From NCBI GenBank assembly GCA_014650015.1, contig BMUD01000030.1:1-64000 (forward strand): 64,000 nucleotides of DNA, read 5' to 3'. The stretch is from Streptomyces griseoloalbus. GTDB lineage: Bacteria; Actinomycetota; Actinomycetes; Streptomycetales; Streptomycetaceae. Below, piece after piece: positions 1-10,652 of the stretch. A program made the position numbers and the translations under genes. A model generated the notes under the pieces. It did no database searches. It saw only the letters and a program-made list of their open reading frames with translations, and was not told where the DNA came from. Position 1 is the stretch's first letter; each line of letters begins with the position of its first letter.

Positions 1-602
1 CCGCCTACCTCCAGCAGCTCGACATGGAGTCCAACGGCAAGTACGTCGGCCGGGACGGGCGCGAGGTGGAGTGGCAGACGGGACCGGTGGTGTGGGGTAC
101 GCCCGGCACCAACGGCCAGCACGCCTACTACCAGTTGATCCACCAGGGCACGAAGCTGATCCCGGCGGACCTGATCGGCTTCGCCCGGCCGGTCGCCGAG
201 CTGAGCGACGAACTCAAGGCGCAGCACGGCCTGCTGATGGCCAACCTGTTCGCGCAGGGCCAGGCCCTGGCGTTCGGAAAGACCGCCGAGGAGGTGCGGG
301 CGGAGGGCGTGCCCGAGGAGCAGGTGCCGCACCGCACCTTCCGGGGCAACCACCCCACCACCACGATCCTGGCCACCGAACTGACCCCCTCGGTGCTCGG
401 CCAGCTGATCGCGCTCTACGAGCACAAGGTGTTCGTGCAGGGCGCGATCTGGAACATCGACTCCTTCGACCAGTGGGGCGTCGAACTCGGCAAGGTGCTC
501 GCCAAGCGCGTCGAGCCCGCCCTCACCGAGGGCGCCGACGTCCCCGGCCTCGACCCGTCCACGGCCGCGCTGGTGGCCGCCTACCGCGAACGCAGGAAGT
601 GA
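1..602 (+). CDS. pgi: Glucose-6-phosphate isomerase, C-terminal part (5' end outside window)
   Basis: Interconverts glucose-6-phosphate and fructose-6-phosphate in the cytosol. About 199 C-terminal residues are present of a protein usually near 550. The reading frame is open from base 3, so the ATG at 24 is internal. Visible family marks are the [17 protein letters not shown] segment and the second Pgi signature, [11 protein letters not shown], which carries the Gln-x-Gly-Val-Glu and Lys of the active-site region. It ends six bases before gnd on the same strand, so the two are probably cotranscribed with the histidine phosphatase that follows. Confidence 0.97.
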   Translation, partial: AYLQQLDMESNGKYVGRDGREVEWQTGPVVWGTPGTNGQHAYYQLIHQGTKLIPADLIGFARPVAELSDELKAQHGLLMANLFAQGQALAFGKTAEEVRAEGVPEEQVPHRTFRGNHPTTTILATELTPSVLGQLIALYEHKVFVQGAIWNIDSFDQWGVELGKVLAKRVEPALTEGADVPGLDPSTAALVAAYRERRK

Positions 603-608
603 ACTGAC

Positions 609-1493
609 ATGCAGATCGGTCTTGTTGGTCTCGGCAAAATGGGCGGCAACATGCGCGAGCGCATCCGCAAAGCCGGCCACACCGTGATCGGGTACGACAC
701 CAATCCGGAACTCTCCGACGTCGACCACCTGTCCGACCTCGTCGACCGGCTCGACGGGCCGCGCGCGGTGTGGGTGATGGTCCCGGCCGGTGCCGCCACC
801 CAGCACGTCATCGACCAGCTGGCGAGCCTGCTCAAGCCCGGTGACGTCGTCGTGGACGGCGGCAACTCCCGCTGGACGGACGACGAGAAGCACGCCAAGG
901 AGCTGGAGGCCCGGGGCATCGGGTTCGTCGACGCGGGCGTCTCGGGCGGCGTCTGGGGCCTGAAGAACGGATACGCCCTGATGGTCGGCGGCGAGGAGGA
1001 GTACGTGGACCGGCTGAAGCCGATCTTCCACGCCCTCAAGCCGGACGGTCCGTACGGCTATGTCCACGCGGGCCGGGTCGGCGCCGGGCACTTCGCGAAG
1101 ATGGTCCACAACGGCATCGAGTACGCCATGATGCAGGCCTACGCCGAGGGCTGGGAGCTCCTGCAGAAGGTCGACTCGGTGACCGACGTCCGGGAGGTGT
1201 TCCGCTCCTGGCAGGAGGGCACCGTCATCCGCTCCTGGCTGCTCGACCTCGCGGTCAACGCCCTCGACGAGGACGAACACCTGGAGCGGCTGCGGGGATA
1301 CGCCGAGGACTCGGGCGAGGGCCGCTGGACCGTGGAGGCGGCGATCGACAACGCCGTGCCGCTGCCCGCGATCACCGCGTCCCTGTTCTCCCGGTTCGCC
1401 TCCCGTCAGGAGGACTCGCCGCAGATGAAGATGGTCGCGGCGCTGCGCAACCAGTTCGGCGGCCACGCCGTCGAGTCGGCGGAGAAGGCGTAA
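609..1493 (+). CDS. gnd: 6-phosphogluconate dehydrogenase, short decarboxylating (YqeC/GntZ-type)
   Basis: Oxidatively decarboxylates 6-phosphogluconate to ribulose-5-phosphate. At 294 residues it is the short form, not the ~470-residue form. The N-terminal Rossmann motif is GLVGLGKMGGNM. The second strand ends in GYD, and an acidic residue there usually favours NAD+ over NADP+ (inference). The substrate-binding segment DAGVSGGVWGLKNG and the catalytic segment GRVGAGHFAKMVHNG (Lys and Asn) are present. Start ATG lies six bases after pgi. A paired pgi-gnd arrangement like this is what I recall from S. coelicolor SCO6658-6659. Confidence 0.95.
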   Translation: MQIGLVGLGKMGGNMRERIRKAGHTVIGYDTNPELSDVDHLSDLVDRLDGPRAVWVMVPAGAATQHVIDQLASLLKPGDVVVDGGNSRWTDDEKHAKELEARGIGFVDAGVSGGVWGLKNGYALMVGGEEEYVDRLKPIFHALKPDGPYGYVHAGRVGAGHFAKMVHNGIEYAMMQAYAEGWELLQKVDSVTDVREVFRSWQEGTVIRSWLLDLAVNALDEDEHLERLRGYAEDSGEGRWTVEAAIDNAVPLPAITASLFSRFASRQEDSPQMKMVAALRNQFGGHAVESAEKA

Positions 1494-1498
1494 CGCCC

Positions 1499-2083
1499 GT
1501 GGGGGATCTGCTGATAGCGCGGCACGGCGAGACGGAGTGGAGCAGAGCGGGCCGGCACACCGGCCGTACCGATCTGCCGCTGACCTCGGGCGGTGAGGCC
1601 CAGGCCAAGTCCCTCGCCCCGCTGCTGGCGGGCCGGACCTTCGGGCTGGTCCTCACCAGCCCGCTGGTCCGCGCCCGGCGCACCGCCGAACTGGCGGGCC
1701 TGACCGGGGCCGTGCCGGAACCGGACCTGTTCGAGTGGGACTACGGCGCCTACGAGGGGATCACCACCGCGGAGATCCACCGCACCCGGCCCGACTGGTA
1801 CCTGTGGACCGACGGGGTGCCGCCCGGCCGGGAGTTCCCCGGCGAGTCACCGGAGCAGGTCGGGGAGCGCGCGGACCGGGTGCTGTCCCGGGTGGCCGGG
1901 GCGCTGGAGGAGGGGGACGTCATGCTCGTGGCCCACGGTCATCTGCTGCGGGTCCTGACGGCCCGCAGGCTGGGTCTCCCCCCGTCCGCCGGCCGTCTGT
2001 TCCGGCTGGAGACGGGCACCCTGAGCCGCCTGTCGCTGGAGCACGGCAGGCCCGTCGTCGCGGAGTGGAACACCCGCCCGTGA
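1499..2083 (+). CDS. Histidine phosphatase family protein (phosphoglycerate mutase-like)
   Basis: Cytosolic phosphatase of the branch-2 phosphoglycerate mutase superfamily, 194 residues. The nucleophile motif RHGETEW is at residues 8-14, the second Arg sits in SPLVRARRTAEL, the acidic FEWDYGAYEG segment follows, and the second catalytic His is in VAHGHLLRVL. It starts with GTG five bases after the gnd stop, so it belongs to the pgi-gnd transcript. The length fits small sugar-phosphate or nucleotide phosphatases. The natural substrate cannot be told from sequence; linkage to gnd suggests a sugar phosphate. Confidence 0.9.
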   Translation: MGDLLIARHGETEWSRAGRHTGRTDLPLTSGGEAQAKSLAPLLAGRTFGLVLTSPLVRARRTAELAGLTGAVPEPDLFEWDYGAYEGITTAEIHRTRPDWYLWTDGVPPGREFPGESPEQVGERADRVLSRVAGALEEGDVMLVAHGHLLRVLTARRLGLPPSAGRLFRLETGTLSRLSLEHGRPVVAEWNTRP

Positions 2084-2093
2084 CCCGTGCGCC

Positions 2094-3881
2094 TCAGCCG
2101 CCCGCGTGCGTCTGTGCCGCGTGCTGGGCGGCCAGGCGGACCGGGGCGTTGCGGGCGCCGTAGCCACGGTGGGCGGAATCGCGTTGGAGGAGTTCGAAGA
2201 AGACCCCGCCGATGGTGCGGGTGTAGCAGTGGCGCAGGGCGCCGTGCTCGTCACGGTCGTAGAGGATGCCCAGTTCGCGGTAGGTGTCCAGCTCGCCGTC
2301 GGCGAACGCGTGGCGGGCGGCGAGGTCGTCGTAGTAGTTCGCCGGGATCGGCAGCAGCGGGCCGCCGGCGTCGCGGAAGCGGCGGGCCGCGGCGACCACG
2401 TCGTCGGTGGCGAGCGCGATGTGCTGGGCGTGCACGGTGTCGTCCGTGGGCGCGGCACCGACGGTGAGGGCGATCCGGACACTGCCGTCGGCGTTGCTCA
2501 CCGCGCGGCTGCGCAGCAGACCGTAGGGGTCGGCGACGTCCACGCTGTCCTCGGCGCGCAGGCCGAGCACGCTGCGGTGGAACAGCGCCGCCTCGTCGAA
2601 GTGGTGCCACGGCTGGGTGAGGGCGAGATGGTCGATGTGCCGCACATCCGTGGCCGCGGGGGCATGCTCCACGTCCTCGAAGTCGGCTCGCCAGCCGCCG
2701 GGCCGCGTACCGCAGAAGAACAGTTCCGTGCCGTCGGGCGCGGCCACCGCGTCGAGCGGTGCGTCCCCGGGCGCGCGGCGGCGCGGCAGTACGGGCGCCA
2801 GCAGGGCCTCCGCGCGGCGGGCGGCTCCGGCGGGGTCGGGTGACTCGAGGCCGACGGCGGCGAGCCGGGTGCCGTCACGGCGTACGGCCGCCCCGGTGTT
2901 GACCAGGATGCGCGCCTCGCCCTGCTGCCACAGGTCGACGGGCTTGCCGCGGTGCCGGGCGGTGCGGGCGAAGCCCAGCGCGCCGAGCAGGGCCGCGAGG
3001 GGTTCGGCGTCCGGCGTGAGGAGTTCGGCGAAGGCGAAGCCGGTCGGGACGACGGGAGCGGGCGGTCCGGCGACCCCGGCCTCCTCCTGGAGCATCAGCA
3101 GGGAGCGGCGGGCGTCCACGGCGGTCGCACCGGCCTCGGACTGCCGGAAGACGTCGTTGAAGACCTCGAGGGAGAGCGGTCCGTCGTAGCCGGTGCGCAG
3201 CACGTGCCGGACCAGTCCGGCGACGTCGAGACCGCCTTGGCCGGGGAAGCAGCGGTGGTGGCGGCTCCACTGCAGCACGTCCATCGCGGGGAGCGGGGCG
3301 TCGGCCAGCTGGAGGAAGAAGATCTTCTCGCCGGGGATGTCCTCGATGCCCCGGGGGTCGCAGCCGCGGGAAAGGATGTGGAAGCTGTCCAGGCAGGTCC
3401 CGAGCGCGGGGTGCCCGGCCGCCTCGACGATCCGCCAGGCGTGGTCGTACGTACTGACGTGCCGTCCCCAGGCCAGCGCCTCGTAGGCCACCCGGATGCC
3501 GAAGTCGGCTGCCAGGTCGGCGAGTTCGCTCAGGTGTCCGGCCGCGAGGGCGTCGTCGTCGACGGCCGACGGGTCGACGCTGGAGCAGACCAGGACCGTG
3601 TCGGCACCGAGCCTGCGCATCAGCTCGAACTTGTGCCGCGCCCGGCGCAGATTGCGGGCGAACACCTCCGCGGGCACGGCCTCGATGTCCCGCAGCGGCT
3701 GATAGAGGTCCACGGTCAGCCCGAGGTCGGCGCAGCGGGCGCGGATCTCCTCCGGGGCGAGGGGCGCGGCGAGCAGGTCGTTCTCGAAGATCTCCACCCC
3801 GTCGAAGCCGGCCCGGGCCGCGGCCGTGAGCTTTTCGGTGAGGGAGCCGCTGAGGGAGACGGTGGCGATGGACGTACGCAC
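2094..3881 (-). CDS. quiC: 3-dehydroshikimate dehydratase fused to an HPPD-like VOC domain
   Basis: Predicted to turn 3-dehydroshikimate into protocatechuate in quinate/shikimate catabolism. The 595-residue protein has an N-terminal TIM barrel of the sugar-phosphate isomerase/AP-endonuclease-2 class (about residues 1-265), with metal-ligand candidates in LSLEVFNDVF (Glu near 238) and the HHRCFPGQGG loop. A C-terminal 4-hydroxyphenylpyruvate dioxygenase-like VOC half follows (about 300-580). This is the architecture of the two-domain QuiC enzymes; the role of the VOC half is unclear in the family. Start GTG is preceded by AAGAGG. The upstream shikimate dehydrogenase on the same strand supports the pathway call. 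Confidence 0.88.
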   Translation of the reverse strand: MRTSIATVSLSGSLTEKLTAAARAGFDGVEIFENDLLAAPLAPEEIRARCADLGLTVDLYQPLRDIEAVPAEVFARNLRRARHKFELMRRLGADTVLVCSSVDPSAVDDDALAAGHLSELADLAADFGIRVAYEALAWGRHVSTYDHAWRIVEAAGHPALGTCLDSFHILSRGCDPRGIEDIPGEKIFFLQLADAPLPAMDVLQWSRHHRCFPGQGGLDVAGLVRHVLRTGYDGPLSLEVFNDVFRQSEAGATAVDARRSLLMLQEEAGVAGPPAPVVPTGFAFAELLTPDAEPLAALLGALGFARTARHRGKPVDLWQQGEARILVNTGAAVRRDGTRLAAVGLESPDPAGAARRAEALLAPVLPRRRAPGDAPLDAVAAPDGTELFFCGTRPGGWRADFEDVEHAPAATDVRHIDHLALTQPWHHFDEAALFHRSVLGLRAEDSVDVADPYGLLRSRAVSNADGSVRIALTVGAAPTDDTVHAQHIALATDDVVAAARRFRDAGGPLLPIPANYYDDLAARHAFADGELDTYRELGILYDRDEHGALRHCYTRTIGGVFFELLQRDSAHRGYGARNAPVRLAAQHAAQTHAGG

Positions 3882-4028
3882 GTCGGTACCTCTTGTTTCC
3901 GTGGACTTTCGGGATCTTCCGGGGCTTCGGGGATTTCCCGGGGCTTCCGCGCTTTCCCGGGGAGCTTCCGTGAGCTGCGTGTGCTTCCGTGGGCTTCCTG
4001 GGCTGTGGGTACGGCGCCCTGGGCCCGG
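3882..4028. repeat. Degenerate GGGCTTCCG-rich spacer inside the shikimate operon
   Basis: The 147-base spacer between the two catabolic genes consists largely of degenerate direct repeats related to CGGGGCTTCCG and TTTCCCGGGG, most clearly at 3910-4010. No open frame with a ribosome-binding site is visible. It could form several weak hairpins. No known element is recognised. Confidence 0.5.
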
Positions 4029-4916
4029 CTACCCGGGCACGCCGACGGCGCCGTCGGTCAGCTCGGTGAGGTCCGCGAGCATCCGGGCCGCGTCGGGTTC
4101 CCGCCCGGTGAACAGGCGGAACGCGTCCGCGGCCTGGAAGGCGGCCATCCCGCCGCCGTCGAGGGTGGCGCAGCCGGCCGCGCGGGCGGCGCGCAGCAGC
4201 TCGGTCTCCAGCGGGCGGTAGACCACCTCGGCGACCCACAGCCCCGGGCGCAGCAGCCCGGCCGGCAGGGGCAGTCCGGGGTGGGCGGCCATGCCGGTGG
4301 GGGTGGCGTGCACGAGGCCGCCGTTGCCGTCGGCGGCGGTGAGCAGCTCCGGCAGCCGGTCCGGGGTCGCGGCGGCGGCGCGGCCCGGTCCGAAGGCCCT
4401 GTTGAGCGCGGCGGCGAGTTCGGCGGCCCGTTCGGGCAGCGCGTCCACGACGGTGACCCGCCCGGCGCCCAGGGTGAGGGTGGCGTGCGCGACGGCCGCC
4501 CCGGCGCCGCCCGCGCCGAGCTGCACCACCCGTTCCAGCGGGGCGTCGGGCAGGCCACGGGCGAAGGAGGCGGCGTAGCCGGTGACGTCCGTGTTGTGGC
4601 CGACGGCGCGCCCGCCCTCGAACACGACGGTGTTGACCGCGCCGAGCGCCTCGGCCCGCGGATGGAGGGCGTCCAGGTGCTCGACGACGAGCCGCTTGCA
4701 GGGGTGGGTGATGTTGAGCCCGTCGAAACCGAGGAGCCGCGCGGCCCGCAGCAGTTCGCCCACCGCCTCGGGCGGGACACCGATCGTGTCGAGGTCGAGG
4801 AGCCGGTACAGGCAGCGCAGCCCCTGACGGCCGGCCTCCCGCTCGTGCAGCGCCGGGCTGAGCGACGGGCCGATGCCGGAGCCGATCAGCCCGACGAGAT
4901 ACGAGTCCTTGAGCAC
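4029..4916 (-). CDS. aroE: Shikimate dehydrogenase (probably catabolic quinate/shikimate type)
   Basis: Oxidises or reduces the shikimate/3-dehydroshikimate pair with NAD(P). The 295-residue protein carries the substrate-binding SLSPALHE near the N-terminus, the NITHPCK segment with the catalytic Lys (NxTxPxK pattern), and the nucleotide-binding GAGGAGAAV motif. A second-strand VVDAL in place of the NRT of NADPH-specific AroE suggests NAD use and a catabolic role (inference). Start GTG has GGAGG six bases upstream (4923-4927). It is the promoter-proximal gene of an operon with the dehydratase and is divergent from a TetR gene. The symbol follows the family; qsuD or quiB would be alternatives. 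Confidence 0.9.
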   Translation of the reverse strand: MLKDSYLVGLIGSGIGPSLSPALHEREAGRQGLRCLYRLLDLDTIGVPPEAVGELLRAARLLGFDGLNITHPCKRLVVEHLDALHPRAEALGAVNTVVFEGGRAVGHNTDVTGYAASFARGLPDAPLERVVQLGAGGAGAAVAHATLTLGAGRVTVVDALPERAAELAAALNRAFGPGRAAAATPDRLPELLTAADGNGGLVHATPTGMAAHPGLPLPAGLLRPGLWVAEVVYRPLETELLRAARAAGCATLDGGGMAAFQAADAFRLFTGREPDAARMLADLTELTDGAVGVPG

Positions 4917-4940
4917 CGCGGACCTCCGAAGAACGGCTCA

Positions 4941-4964
4941 CTAATGTACGAACCAGTACGTTAG
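4941..4964. promoter_or_regulatory. 24-bp inverted-repeat operator between aroE-type gene and tetR
   Basis: The 24 bases form a dyad with outer CTAA/TTAG and inner GTAC/GTAC boxes; only the central six bases and one pair per arm break symmetry. The site lies 24 bases upstream of the dehydrogenase start and about 100 bases upstream of the TetR-family start, the usual position for an autoregulated TetR operator controlling both genes. The binding protein is inferred from position. Confidence 0.75.
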
Positions 4965-5062
4965 CTATACCAGCAGCGGCGTTCCGACGGGAAGACCCGA
5001 CGGGCCGGAGCCGCCCTGCTCCTAGAATCACCGGCACCGAACCCCCGGACCGAAGGAACCCG

Positions 5063-5728
5063 ATGACCAGCGTCGAAGAACCGGCACGGCCCGGCGAGCG
5101 CATCCGTGACGCCGCCCGCACCAGGGCCGAGATCCTCGACGTGGCGACCCAGGAGTTCGCCCGGGCCGGCTACGACGGTGCCCGCGTCGACGAGATCGCC
5201 GCCCACACCCGCACCACCAAGCGGATGATCTACTACTACTTCGGCGGCAAGGAGCAGCTGTTCACGGCCGTGCTGGAACGGGCGTACGGCGTGATCCGCG
5301 AGGCGGAGCAGCAACTGGACGTCGACCACCTGGACCCGGTGGCGGCCATCCGGCGGCTGGCGGAGCTGACCTTCGACCACCATGAGCGGCACCCCGACTT
5401 CATCCGTCTCGTCAGCATCGAGAACATCCACGGCGCGGAGCACATCGCGGCCTCGGAGGAGCTCGGGCGGATGGGCTCGCCGGCCCTGGACGTGATCCGC
5501 CGGATCCTGGCGGCCGGGCAGGAGTCGGGCCTGTTCACGGCCGACGTCGACGCCGTCGACCTGCACGCGATGATCAGCGCGTTCTGCTTCTTCCGGGTGT
5601 CCAACCGGCACACCTTCGGCGCGCTGTTCGGACGCGACCTGGTCGATCCGGCGCAGCGCGAGCACTACCGGGCGATGCTGGGCGACATGGTGATCGCCTT
5701 TCTGACGGCGGAACGCACGGCGGACTGA
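5063..5728 (+). CDS. TetR family transcriptional regulator of the shikimate locus
   Basis: DNA-binding repressor candidate, 221 residues. The N-terminal helix-turn-helix is clear (residues about 17-63: TRAEILDVATQEF, GARVDEIAAHTRTTKRMIYYYFGGKEQLF). The C-terminal ligand domain (about 75-215) is all-helical and would bind the inducer, plausibly shikimate, quinate or protocatechuate (inference from neighbours). The ATG has AAGGA just upstream. The gene is divergent from the dehydrogenase-dehydratase operon with a 24-bp dyad in between, and is followed by the transporter whose promoter carries a related dyad. Confidence 0.9.
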   Translation: MTSVEEPARPGERIRDAARTRAEILDVATQEFARAGYDGARVDEIAAHTRTTKRMIYYYFGGKEQLFTAVLERAYGVIREAEQQLDVDHLDPVAAIRRLAELTFDHHERHPDFIRLVSIENIHGAEHIAASEELGRMGSPALDVIRRILAAGQESGLFTADVDAVDLHAMISAFCFFRVSNRHTFGALFGRDLVDPAQREHYRAMLGDMVIAFLTAERTAD

Positions 5729-5796
5729 GCCGCTGCCCGCGACGGGCGGAACACGCGGCGGACCGGCCGCGAGCCGGATACCGCGTACGCGACCCC

Positions 5797-5865
5797 TTGA
5801 CAGTGCGGGCGGCCCGGCGCAGCATCCCTACCCAGCCGCGACTAACTATCCAGTGGGTTAATTAG
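5797..5865 (+). promoter_or_regulatory. Promoter and second operator upstream of the symporter gene
   Basis: A consensus -35 TTGACA is at 5797-5802. A candidate -10 (around GCATCC, 5822-5827) is weak. Downstream, 5842-5865 has the same outline as the operator at 4941-4964: CTAA and TTAG ends separated by 16 bases, with an inner TAAC/GTTA pair (5843-5846, 5857-5860). This suggests the same TetR protein represses the transporter, by roadblock rather than by promoter occlusion. Inference from similarity only. Confidence 0.5.
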
Positions 5866-5932
5866 CGCATCGGCCTCTCCCCTCCGCTCGTCCTCCGCGT
5901 ACCGTCGTGGAGTCCCCCCGAAGGAGCACGCC

Positions 5933-7291
5933 GTGTCCGTCCCCGCACCGCCCCGCGACGCCTCCCCACCCGGACAGCCGAAGAAAGCCGCCACCGCGGC
6001 CTGGATCGGCAGCGCCCTGGAGTACTACGACTTCTTCATCTACGGCAGCGCGGCCGCGCTGATCTTCCCGGAGGTCTTCTTCGACGACTCCGACCCGGCC
6101 ACCGCGACCCTGCTGTCGCTGGCCACGTTCGGTGTCGCGTACGCGGCCCGGCCGATCGGCGCGCTCTTCCTCGGACACATCGGGGACCGGCTCGGCCGTA
6201 AGAAGATCATGGTCTTCACGCTGATGCTGATGGGCCTGTCGACGTTCCTCATCGGCTGTCTGCCCACCCGCGCCCAGGTGGGCACCCTCGCCCCGGTCCT
6301 GCTGGTGCTGTGCCGGGTCCTGCAGGGCATCTCGGCGGCGGGTGAACAGGCCAGCGCCAACTCGATGACCCTGGAACACGCGCCACCGGGCCGGCGGGGC
6401 TTCTTCACCAGCTTCACCCTCAGCGGCACACAGGGCGGGCAGCTGCTCGCCACACTGGTCTTCATCCCGATCGCCGCGCTGCCCGAGGAGCAGTTGCTGT
6501 CCTGGGGCTGGCGGGTGCCGTTCTGGCTGAGCGTCGCGGTCGCCGTCGTGGGGTACGTCATCCGCCGCAAGCTGGACGAGACGCCGGCGTTCGAGCAGCA
6601 GACCGCCACCGAGGGCGTCGTGAGGCTCCCGCTGGTGGTGCTGCTGCGCGAGCACTGGGCGGACGTCCTGCGGGTGATCGCGGGCGCGCTGATCGCCTCG
6701 GTCAGCACGATCTTCACGGTGTGGGCGCTGGCCTACGCGACCGGTGACACGGTCGGCATGTCGCGCTCGTCGATGCTGTGGGTGGGCGCGCTGGCCAACG
6801 TCGTCGCGCTGGCCGCGATCCCGCTATGGGCCGCGCTCTCCGACCGGGTGGGCCGCCGCCCGGTGTTCCTGATCGGCGCGGTCGGCAGCGCGGTGACGAT
6901 GTTCCTTTACCTGTGGGCGATCTCGACCGGCAACTACACGCTCACCCTGCTCCTCGGCATCCTCGCCTTCGGCGTCGTCTACAGCGCCGCGAACGGTGTG
7001 TGGCCGTCCTTCTACGGGGAGATGTTCCCGACCCGGGTCCGGCTGTCGGGCGTGGCGATCGGCACGCAGATCGGCTTCGCGGTGGCCGGGTTCGCGGTCA
7101 CGTTCGCCGCGCAGATCGCCGGCCCGGACGGCGACGACTGGTTCGCGGTGGCCCTGTTCACGGCGGCCCTGTGCGTGCCGCCGGTCCTCGCGGCGATCAC
7201 CGCCCGGGAGACCCACCGCAGCGCCACCGAGCGGCTCGGCGAACGGGTGCGCGACGAGGGCGCGGCGCGGCCGGAGAAGGTGACGGCCTGA
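5933..7291 (+). CDS. MFS metabolite:H+ symporter (MHS family), probable shikimate/quinate permease
   Basis: Inner-membrane uptake transporter, 452 residues, 12 predicted membrane segments. The N-terminal AAWIGSALEYYDFFIYG is the hallmark of the MHS family (ShiA, KgtP, ProP, PcaT). The loop 2-3 motif GDRLGRKKIMV and the loop 8-9 copy SDRVGRRPVF are present. Start GTG is preceded by AAGGAG. Its position beside a 3-dehydroshikimate dehydratase and a shikimate dehydrogenase makes shikimate or quinate the likely substrate; alpha-ketoacid or protocatechuate transport is possible. Confidence 0.88.
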   Translation: MSVPAPPRDASPPGQPKKAATAAWIGSALEYYDFFIYGSAAALIFPEVFFDDSDPATATLLSLATFGVAYAARPIGALFLGHIGDRLGRKKIMVFTLMLMGLSTFLIGCLPTRAQVGTLAPVLLVLCRVLQGISAAGEQASANSMTLEHAPPGRRGFFTSFTLSGTQGGQLLATLVFIPIAALPEEQLLSWGWRVPFWLSVAVAVVGYVIRRKLDETPAFEQQTATEGVVRLPLVVLLREHWADVLRVIAGALIASVSTIFTVWALAYATGDTVGMSRSSMLWVGALANVVALAAIPLWAALSDRVGRRPVFLIGAVGSAVTMFLYLWAISTGNYTLTLLLGILAFGVVYSAANGVWPSFYGEMFPTRVRLSGVAIGTQIGFAVAGFAVTFAAQIAGPDGDDWFAVALFTAALCVPPVLAAITARETHRSATERLGERVRDEGAARPEKVTA

Positions 7292-7642
7292 GCCGGAAGG
7301 GGTGACTCCTCAGCCGGTGAAGACGACGGCCTGGCCCCGCCGACGAGCGTTCCGAGCCGGCTGACGAGGAGCCGCGACGCGGTGCGGCAGCCGGCGCGAT
7401 CCCGCGCGGCCGCGCCGCGTTCCGCGACCGGTCAGGAATCGAGAAGCGCGCAGGGCCCCCGCCCGCCTAGCCTGGCCTTGGCGCGACACCGTGGCCGGTG
7501 ACGCCCGTCGGACGGACGAGGCACCGGAGCCGCGACCGCGCCGACCAAGGACGACCGGGGGGCACTCCCGCACCCGGTCGAACCGAGCCGGAGAACGCCG
7601 GCGGGGACCGCGACGGCGTCCCCGCCCGACGGATGGAGAACG
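7292..7642. other. Gene-free 351-bp spacer before the UvrA-like gene
   Basis: No convincing coding frame. The segment 7431-7473 has a short less-GC stretch (GTCAGGAATCGAGAAGCG) followed by TAGCCT at 7468-7473, a plausible promoter region for the downstream gene. The spacing is too long for a simple ECF-type pair, so the sigma class is not assigned. Confidence 0.4.
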
Positions 7643-10030
<2,388 letters not shown>

Positions 10031-10043
10031 GGCACTCGCCGCA

Positions 10044-10077
10044 GGCACCGGGGCGCCAGGCGCCGCGCCCCGGTGCC
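10044..10077. terminator. Bidirectional terminator hairpin (13-bp perfect stem)
   Basis: Bases 10044-10056 are the exact reverse complement of 10065-10077, with an 8-base loop. It sits 13 bases after the UvrA-like stop and just before the stop of the convergent PPOX gene, so it can serve both. No U-tract, as is common in Streptomyces. Confidence 0.8.
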
Positions 10078-10087
10078 GTGCCCGGTG

Positions 10088-10534
10088 CTATGCCCCGGTG
10101 CGTCGCGGGATGCCGTACGCCCGCTCCACCCGCAGCCGCAGCACCAGCCTCCGGTCGCGGACCATGGTGGCGCGGTAGTCGTCCCAGTCGGGGTGCTCGC
10201 CGCTGATGTCGCGATACAGCCGGACCAGTTCCTCCACCGTCCCGTCGTGCGGATCCCCGGCGACGGGCGACAGATCGGCGGTGCCCTCGGCGACCGTGTA
10301 GGCCCACCGGTCCTTGGTGGTGACGTGGTAGGAGGCCCGGGGGTCCCGCCGCAGGTTGCGGGTCTTGGCCCGGTCGTCCGTGAGCGAGACCCGGATGATC
10401 CGCTCGTCGGGGTAGTAGACGTGCATGACGTTCGACAGCTGGGGCCGTCCGTCTCGTTTCAGCGTGACGAGCACTCCGCCGGCCTTCTCCGAGAGCAAGC
10501 CGAGCAGTGCGTCCTGTGCGGCGTCCTGAGTCAT
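10088..10534 (-). CDS. PPOX-class F420-dependent oxidoreductase
   Basis: Split beta-barrel flavin/deazaflavin reductase, 148 residues. The family pattern is visible: GVLVTLKRDGRPQLSNVMHVYYPDERIIRVSLTDDRAKTRNL near the N-terminus, ASYHVTTKDRWAYTVAEGTADLS in the middle, and a C-terminal MVRDRRLVLRLRVERAYG. The start was moved to the internal ATG at 10534, whose product begins MTQDAAQDAL; the upstream frame extension is not conserved in character. Such enzymes reduce diverse substrates with F420H2; the substrate is unknown. Monocistronic, convergent with the UvrA-like gene. Confidence 0.85.
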   Translation of the reverse strand: MTQDAAQDALLGLLSEKAGGVLVTLKRDGRPQLSNVMHVYYPDERIIRVSLTDDRAKTRNLRRDPRASYHVTTKDRWAYTVAEGTADLSPVAGDPHDGTVEELVRLYRDISGEHPDWDDYRATMVRDRRLVLRLRVERAYGIPRRTGA

Positions 10535-10652
10535 GCCCCGATCAACGCCACGCACCGTCCCGGCGTTCCCGGCTCTCACTCGTACGGAGGTCTGAGCCGG
10601 TCTGTGCGGGGTATGCCGGACTCACCTCGACGAACATGATCCAAGGAGAGCG

